NCBI GenBank assembly: GCA_024691145.1
Contig: JAILNW010000305.1
Coordinates: 1 to 9,833 of the forward strand
Reading direction: 5' to 3'
Source of the DNA: Lachnospiraceae bacterium
GTDB lineage: Bacteria; Bacillota; Clostridia; Lachnospirales; Lachnospiraceae
DNA length: 9,833 nt
Part shown: one piece after another, positions 5,061 to 9,833 of the stretch
Layout: each line of letters starts with the position of its first letter
How positions within the stretch are numbered: the stretch's first letter is position 1
Position numbers and translations under genes: made by a program
Notes under the pieces: generated by a model
What the model was told of the DNA's origin: nothing
The model's input: only the letters and a program-made list of their open reading frames with translations
The model's database searches: none

Positions 5061-5672
5061 ATGTACAATCGCGAATACTACCAAATGACAGATGCCAACA
5101 TGACCGAAGACTACGAAGCAGACTATAACAGAGCATATGCAAAGGATACATCATATACATATGATAACATGGCCAGACAGTATGAAACTTATGAGGAAGA
5201 GGAAGAAGTTTCTGAAATACAAAGACAGATAAGAGAGACTAAGAGAAGGGAACACTACTACGAAGAAAGAGCAAGAAAGTCAAGACTGAGAAGATTGGAA
5301 CAGTCAAGGGGAATAGGACTTGGTGCTTGTGCGATGTTAGTTGCAACGGTTGTAGTTATGTTATATTTATGTATAGATTATATAAGCCTTAACACGCAGA
5401 TAACTTCTATGAGTAAGGAAGTGGTTACAAAAGAGAATCAGTATAACGCTCTTAAAGCCAAGAATGACTCAAGGTTAAAAGAAGTTCAGTCTTCAATTGA
5501 TTTAGAAGATATCTACATGACAGCAACAAGAGACTTAGGTATGGTATATGCTAATAAGAATCAGATTATTACTTACCAGGGAAGCGAAAGTGCTTATGTA
5601 AGACAGTACGAAGATTTGCCACAGGAATATGGTGATAATATTTTTGATGACATTATAGAAGCAATTAAGTAG
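5061..5672 (+). CDS. ftsL: Cell division protein FtsL-like (FtsL/DivIC type)
   Basis: FtsL is a bitopic divisome protein that pairs with DivIC/FtsB and activates FtsW-FtsI. This 203-residue product has that plan: a cytoplasmic N-terminal tail (1-83), one membrane helix (about 84-108), and an outer coiled coil (about 109-150). The last is followed by a DLGMVYANKNQIITY segment (from about 157) that matches the 'LGM..p...q.i.Y' end of FtsL/DivIC domains. The position between rsmH and ftsI is the ftsL position. The tail is unusually long: residues 1-67 hold 12 Tyr and a run of five Glu (45-49), then turn strongly basic before the membrane. The C-terminus adds about 30 acidic residues beyond the FtsL core. 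FtsL diverges fast, so the call rests on topology, the terminal motif and synteny. ftsI starts 26 bases after the stop. Confidence 0.85.
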   Translation: MYNREYYQMTDANMTEDYEADYNRAYAKDTSYTYDNMARQYETYEEEEEVSEIQRQIRETKRREHYYEERARKSRLRRLEQSRGIGLGACAMLVATVVVMLYLCIDYISLNTQITSMSKEVVTKENQYNALKAKNDSRLKEVQSSIDLEDIYMTATRDLGMVYANKNQIITYQGSESAYVRQYEDLPQEYGDNIFDDIIEAIK

Positions 5673-5688
5673 GTTTGTTTGTTGGATT

Positions 5689-5692
5689 GGAG
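5689..5692 (+). promoter_or_regulatory. ftsI ribosome binding site
   Basis: GGAG lies six bases before the ATG at 5699. A TTG at 5675 is in frame but has no ribosome site and would translate the GGAG, so 5699 is preferred. Confidence 0.7.
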
Positions 5693-5698
5693 CATGAG

Positions 5699-7903
5699 AT
5701 GAGCGATAGAAGAAATTACAGAAACAGAAGAAACAGAGACAGAAGATCAGTTGAAAGAAGACGTTCTTTCGACGAAAGAGAGTCAATGGAAAGACATTCT
5801 ATGCGTGAAGATGCTGAACAGAGCACTGGCTCTGATGGCAGAATGCGACGACGAAAAAGAAGCAAAATTGAAAAGTTTAATTTTCAAATGCAAGCAAATC
5901 TTTTGCTTGCATTTGGTGTTGTAATAGTTTTGCTTCTTATTCTTATAGGTGTTTTAATTAAAATTAATATTAAAGACGGAAGCAGATATGCTAAAAAAGT
6001 TTTGAATCAGCAAAGTTATACAAGTGCCGAGATACCATTTAAAAGAGGTGACATAACAGATCGTAATGGGATTGTTATGGCAACAAGTATAAAAGTGTAT
6101 AATCTGGCAATTGATCCTTGGTATGTACTAAATAACCAGGACAGTTCAAAGAAAAAATACAAAGATGCGGTAATTGATGTACTTGTTGATTATTTTGGAT
6201 TTGATAAAGATGAAGTAACAAGTGAAATTGAAGATAAGCAAAATTCCAGATATTATATCCTCAAGGAAAACGTTGACACAGAACTTGTAAATGGTTATGA
6301 GGAATATATAAAGAAATATCAGAAGAAAAATAAAAGAACTGTAAAAGGTATATGGTTTGATGAGGAGTATGAGAGAAGATACCCACTTAATACAGTAGCA
6401 AGTTCGGTTATAGGTTTTACTTATGACAAGAATATGGGTAACTGGGGTATAGAAGGACAGTATAATTCAACTCTTAATGGATCTACAGGAAGAAGTTTTG
6501 GATATTATGATTCTGAACTTAATCTTGAAAGAACTGTAAAGAATGCAGAAGATGGCAACACAGTAGTATCTACTATAGATAGCATGCTTCAGAAGATTGT
6601 TGAAAACCATATAGATAGATTTAATGCTGATACCGGAGCTAAGAATGTGGCAGTTATTATTGCTAACCCAAATAATGGAGAGATTCTTGCAATGGCATCT
6701 TCAAATGGCAAGTATGACCTTAATAATCCGAGAGATTTGTCATTTATGTATAGTGATGAAGAAATACAGGCAATGACTTCAGAGCAAAAGCTTGAAATTC
6801 TTAACTCAATCTGGAGAAACTACTGTTTAAGCGATTCATATGAGCCAGGTTCTACTTACAAGCCATTTGTAATTGCTGCAGGACTTGAGGAAGGCATACT
6901 TCTTGGAAATGAAACATATTATTGTGATGGTAAGGAAGTTGTTGTTGAAGGAACTAAACCTATTAAATGTGCCAAGAGATCAGGACATGGTCTTATCACA
7001 TTACAACAGGCACTTATGTTTTCTTGTAATGATGCACTTATGGCTATAGGAAAGTCAATAGGAAGAGAAAAGTTTGCAAAGTATCAGACGGAATTTGGTT
7101 TTGGAAGCAAAACTGGAATAGATCTTATGGGTGAAAGTACAGGTATTGTATATGATGCAAGTGGACTTAATCCACTGGAACTTGCTACAAGCAGTTTCGG
7201 ACAGGGACTTAATGTAACAATGGTACAGATGGTAGCAGCATTTTCAAGTGTTGTTAATGGTGGTAATTACTATGAACCACATGTTGTAAAACAGGTACTT
7301 AACAGCAGCGGAGCAGTTGTTAATGATGTAGAGCCTGTACTTGTTAAGAAGGTAATATCACAGAAAACATCAGATACACTTCTTACATACCTAAAAGCAA
7401 CTGTTGATGAAGGAACAGCAAAGTATGCACAGGTGGAGGGATACAGTGTTGGAGGTAAAACTGGAACAGCACAGAAACTTCCAAGAAGTGCTAACAATTA
7501 TCTTGTATCATTTATTGGTGTTGCACCTTGTGATAATCCTCAGATGATTATATACTCAATAGTGGATGAGCCAAATGTTGAAAAACAGTCACAGAGTAAG
7601 TTTGCACAGGAATTAGCAGCAAATATTATGAAGGATGTATTTCCTTTAATGGACATTTTCCCAGAAGATGGAACAGATATAAATTACTATGATCCAAACG
7701 GAAGTGACAATCCTGATGACATTGAACCAACTAAGAAACCTGAGGAACCAGAAGCAACTGAGGCTCCGGAACCACAGGAAACTCTTACTCCTAATGATGG
7801 CAATGAAGATGAATATGAGTTTGATTCTCTTGACCAGGAGGTAGAGGATGATATTACTAATATCATTGAAGATGTTAGTGAGTTAGAAGAAGATAATGAA
7901 TAA
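5699..7903 (+). CDS. ftsI: Septal class B penicillin-binding protein (FtsI/PBP2-like)
   Basis: A membrane-anchored DD-transpeptidase that cross-links septal peptidoglycan with FtsW. The 734-residue product has an Arg-rich cytoplasmic tail (1-60, 19 Arg), a membrane helix (about 66-90), a class B dimerisation domain starting at FKRGDITDRNG (114-124), and a full transpeptidase domain. The active-site motifs are intact: Ser385 and Lys388 in GSTYK, Ser442-Cys-Asn444 in FSCND, and Lys587-Thr-Gly589 in GGKTGTAQ. No PASTA domain follows. Instead, residues 665-734 form a predicted unstructured acidic tail (29 Asp/Glu of 70, with a Pro/Glu/Thr stretch) on the outer face. By position, after ftsL and before a second class B PBP, it matches Bacillus pbpB. 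The class is certain; the septal role is inferred from context. Confidence 0.93.
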   Translation: MSDRRNYRNRRNRDRRSVERRRSFDERESMERHSMREDAEQSTGSDGRMRRRKRSKIEKFNFQMQANLLLAFGVVIVLLLILIGVLIKINIKDGSRYAKKVLNQQSYTSAEIPFKRGDITDRNGIVMATSIKVYNLAIDPWYVLNNQDSSKKKYKDAVIDVLVDYFGFDKDEVTSEIEDKQNSRYYILKENVDTELVNGYEEYIKKYQKKNKRTVKGIWFDEEYERRYPLNTVASSVIGFTYDKNMGNWGIEGQYNSTLNGSTGRSFGYYDSELNLERTVKNAEDGNTVVSTIDSMLQKIVENHIDRFNADTGAKNVAVIIANPNNGEILAMASSNGKYDLNNPRDLSFMYSDEEIQAMTSEQKLEILNSIWRNYCLSDSYEPGSTYKPFVIAAGLEEGILLGNETYYCDGKEVVVEGTKPIKCAKRSGHGLITLQQALMFSCNDALMAIGKSIGREKFAKYQTEFGFGSKTGIDLMGESTGIVYDASGLNPLELATSSFGQGLNVTMVQMVAAFSSVVNGGNYYEPHVVKQVLNSSGAVVNDVEPVLVKKVISQKTSDTLLTYLKATVDEGTAKYAQVEGYSVGGKTGTAQKLPRSANNYLVSFIGVAPCDNPQMIIYSIVDEPNVEKQSQSKFAQELAANIMKDVFPLMDIFPEDGTDINYYDPNGSDNPDDIEPTKKPEEPEATEAPEPQETLTPNDGNEDEYEFDSLDQEVEDDITNIIEDVSELEEDNE

Positions 7904-7962
7904 TAATCATATTTTATACATGCGCATAATACAATAAATAATAAACTTCAGGGCATGTAATT

Positions 7963-9690
7963 ATGAAAAGAAATATGGCATATTGCAGAAGAAATCAGTT
8001 TGTTCTGATGATTGCTGTTACATTACTTGTAATGGCAATCATAGGCAGACTGATATATCTTATGTACTGGGAAGCAGATTATTATGGAACAAAAGCACAG
8101 GAAATAAGAGAAAGAGAACGAAGTATAAAAGCAAAACGAGGTCTTATATATGACAGGAATGGTATAGTATTAGCTTCTAATGAACCTGTTTGTAATATTA
8201 TGGTTATTCATAACCAGGTAACTGATAAAGAAAAAGTAGTAAAGGTATTATCGAAGGAATTATCCATAGATGAAGAAGTAATAAGAAAAAAAGTTGAAAA
8301 ATATTCATCCATTGAAAAAATAAAACAAAATGTTCCCAAGGAGATTGCAGATAAAATAAGAGATTATGAATTAGATGGTGTTATGGTGGATGAAGATTAT
8401 AAAAGATATTATCCTAAAGGTTATCTTGCATCAAAAGTAATTGGATTTTCAGGGGCAGATAATCAGGGAATAATAGGACTTGAGATAAAGTATGACAAGT
8501 ATTTAAAAGGAAAAAATGGAAAACTGCTTACCATTACAACGGCTAATGGACTTGAGATAGATGGACTTCCAAAAGGAAGAATAGAACCTATAAAGGGTTA
8601 TGATTTAAATACAAGTCTGGATGTAAATATCCAGCAATTTGCTTATCAGACAGCAAAAAAAGTAAAAACAATGAAACAGGCAAAAAGTGTTAAAGTGATC
8701 ATTATGAATCCTGTAAATGGAGAGATATATGCAATGGTAAATGAACCAGAGTTTGACCTTAATAATCCATATACTTTAACGGAGGAATATTCTGAAGGCT
8801 TAGATGATAATAATCTAAGTGAAAAGTTAAATCTTATGTGGCGAAATGGCTGCATTAGTGATACATATGAGCCTGGATCTACATTTAAAATAATAACGGC
8901 TGCATCAGCATTTGAAGAAAATGTACTAAATGTAAATGATACATTCTCATGTCCTGGATATAAGATAGTTGAGGACAGAAGAATCAGGTGCCATAAGGTT
9001 AGCGGACATGGCATTGAAACATTTAGAGAAGGTATTATGAATTCATGCAATCCTGTATTTATGGAAATCGGTGCAAGAGTTGGTGTTGAAAGAACCTATT
9101 ATTATTACAAAAAGTTAGGACTATTTAATAAGTCGGGAATAGATTTGCCAGGGGAAGCAGTATCAATCATGCATAAAATGAATGCTATTGGTAATGTAGA
9201 ACTTGCAACCATGTCCTTTGGCCAGTCATTTCAGATAACTCCTTTAGAACTGCTTGTTGCGGTAAGTGCTGTTATTAATGGAGGAACAATAGTTACACCA
9301 CATGTTGGAGTTACTATTACTGATGAAGAAAAAAATGTTGTTAAAACATGCAAATATAAAACAACTAATAATGCAGTGTCTAAAAAGACCTGTGAAATTA
9401 TGAAGGAGTTACTTGAGGCTGTAGTGGCTGAAGGTACAGGGAAAAATGCAATTGTTGAAAATCAGAGAGTTGGAGGAAAAACAGCAACTTCAGAGAAACT
9501 ACCAAGGAAAACAGGAAAATATATAAGCTCATTTCTTGGATTTGCACCTGCTGATAATCCCGAATATATAGGAATTGTTCTTATAGATGAACCACAGGGG
9601 GCATATTATGGAGGAACTGTTGCCGCACCTGTTTTTTCAGAAATATTTTCAAATATATTAAATACTAACTTGATTAAAGACAACAATTGA
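7963..9690 (+). CDS. Second class B penicillin-binding protein (SpoVD-position), KTA variant
   Basis: A 575-residue paralogue of the preceding PBP: a short N-terminus, a membrane helix (about 12-35), a dimerisation-domain start AKRGLIYDRNG (57-67), and a transpeptidase domain. Ser306 and Lys309 (GSTFK) and Ser361-Cys-Asn363 are present, but the third motif reads Lys506-Thr-Ala508 (GGKTATSEK), with GCA at 9484 where Gly is usual. Several stretches repeat the upstream protein, such as a W-R-N-x-C-x-S-D block before YEPGST and a Cys-x-K-x-SGHG block, so the two look like an old tandem duplication. No PASTA domain and no acidic tail. Its place before murD is that of spoVD in Bacillus, where SpoVD makes spore cortex, but it could equally serve growth or division. 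AGGG is nine bases before the ATG, a weak ribosome site. The 59-base gap upstream has no clear promoter. Confidence 0.9.
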   Translation: MKRNMAYCRRNQFVLMIAVTLLVMAIIGRLIYLMYWEADYYGTKAQEIRERERSIKAKRGLIYDRNGIVLASNEPVCNIMVIHNQVTDKEKVVKVLSKELSIDEEVIRKKVEKYSSIEKIKQNVPKEIADKIRDYELDGVMVDEDYKRYYPKGYLASKVIGFSGADNQGIIGLEIKYDKYLKGKNGKLLTITTANGLEIDGLPKGRIEPIKGYDLNTSLDVNIQQFAYQTAKKVKTMKQAKSVKVIIMNPVNGEIYAMVNEPEFDLNNPYTLTEEYSEGLDDNNLSEKLNLMWRNGCISDTYEPGSTFKIITAASAFEENVLNVNDTFSCPGYKIVEDRRIRCHKVSGHGIETFREGIMNSCNPVFMEIGARVGVERTYYYYKKLGLFNKSGIDLPGEAVSIMHKMNAIGNVELATMSFGQSFQITPLELLVAVSAVINGGTIVTPHVGVTITDEEKNVVKTCKYKTTNNAVSKKTCEIMKELLEAVVAEGTGKNAIVENQRVGGKTATSEKLPRKTGKYISSFLGFAPADNPEYIGIVLIDEPQGAYYGGTVAAPVFSEIFSNILNTNLIKDNN

Positions 9691-9698
9691 CTTATAAT
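9670..9698 (+). promoter_or_regulatory. Possible murD promoter overlapping the PBP gene end
   Basis: TTGATT (9670-9675), a 17-base spacer, a perfect TATAAT (9693-9698), straddling the stop codon of the second PBP gene. Initiation near 9705 gives a leader of about 38 bases before murD. No terminator separates the genes, so readthrough probably also occurs. Confidence 0.5.
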
Positions 9699-9742
9699 GT
9701 AAAAGAATGGATTTATATTTTTTATGGAAGGACGTGTTTCGT

Positions 9743-9833
9743 GTGAAATTTAATTATAAAAACATCTTAGTAATAGGTGCAGGAAAAAGTGGAATTGCTG
9801 CAGTTAATTTACTAAAAGATGAAGATGCCAATA
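9743..9833 (+). CDS. murD: UDP-N-acetylmuramoyl-L-alanine--D-glutamate ligase MurD, 3' partial
   Basis: MurD adds D-glutamate to UDP-MurNAc-L-alanine in the cytoplasm, using ATP. Only the first 30 codons are in the window. They read as a short basic lead and the N-terminal Rossmann-type strand and loop KNILVIGAGKSGIAAVNLL, which matches the usual MurD start (V-x-G-x-G-x-S-G-x-A). The start is GTG at 9743, ten bases after GGAAGGA (9726-9732). An in-frame GTG at 9734 is too close to that site. The order PBP-PBP-murD fits the dcw cluster, though mraY, often found just before murD, is missing here. The call rests on a short fragment plus synteny; the catalytic residues lie beyond the edge. Confidence 0.88.
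   Translation, partial: MKFNYKNILVIGAGKSGIAAVNLLKDEDAN

Noticed and set aside
7270..7497. Minus-strand frame inside ftsI
   Set aside because: Antisense shadow of the transpeptidase domain with no ribosome site.
7920..7927. ATGCGCAT palindrome between the two PBP genes
   Set aside because: An eight-base palindrome alone is expected by chance at this scale; no flanking repeat or promoter supports an operator.
8646..9050. 134-codon minus-strand frame inside the second PBP gene
   Set aside because: Antisense shadow of a gene whose own motifs are clear.
1..9833. CRISPR arrays, tRNA or rRNA genes, insertion sequences, prophage or attachment sites
   Set aside because: I looked for spaced direct repeats, tRNA-like cloverleaf ends, transposase frames and terminal inverted repeats and saw none.

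Overview
The window is AT-rich, with Gram-positive-type Shine-Dalgarno sites and sigma-A-like promoters. It carries the start of a division and cell wall (dcw) cluster in Firmicutes order: mraZ, rsmH, ftsL, two class B penicillin-binding proteins (PBPs), then murD. Low GC, a Firmicutes-type 6S RNA, a clostridial-type sortase and two consecutive PBP genes before murD suggest a Clostridia member, most likely Lachnospiraceae. That placement is inference from gene content and protein style, not from a database search.

Layout. 1-631: 3' part of a P-loop NTPase/kinase-like gene, cut by the window edge. 649-678: a terminator hairpin between convergent genes. 687-1121 (minus): a small two-helix membrane protein of DUF3592 type. 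The 406-base stretch 1122-1527 has no protein gene; it holds two divergent promoters, a 6S RNA (about 1260-1455) and its terminator. 1528-2906: a sortase gene followed 20 bases later by pyrE. 2907-3200: a promoter, a leader hairpin, a 50-residue membrane protein gene (3012-3164) and a strong terminator. 3201-3443: a possible orphan promoter-terminator unit of about 70 nt, then the mraZ promoter and an operator of five TGG repeats in perfect 10-base register. 3444 to the end: mraZ, rsmH, ftsL, ftsI, a second PBP gene, and the first 30 codons of murD.

How the genes fit together. MraZ is the cluster's DNA-binding regulator and probably acts on the repeat array before its own gene. RsmH methylates 16S rRNA. 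FtsL and FtsI form the core of the septal peptidoglycan synthase. The second PBP sits where spoVD lies in Bacillus and carries KTA in place of KTG. MurD makes a cytoplasmic precursor. mraY, usual between the last PBP and murD, is absent from that gap.

Most of the window is recognisable housekeeping DNA, and I do not see a clearly new multi-gene system. The points most worth checking are the five-repeat MraZ operator, the KTA motif, the charged tails on FtsL and FtsI, the possible short RNA upstream of mraZ, and alternative pairings in the 6S RNA.
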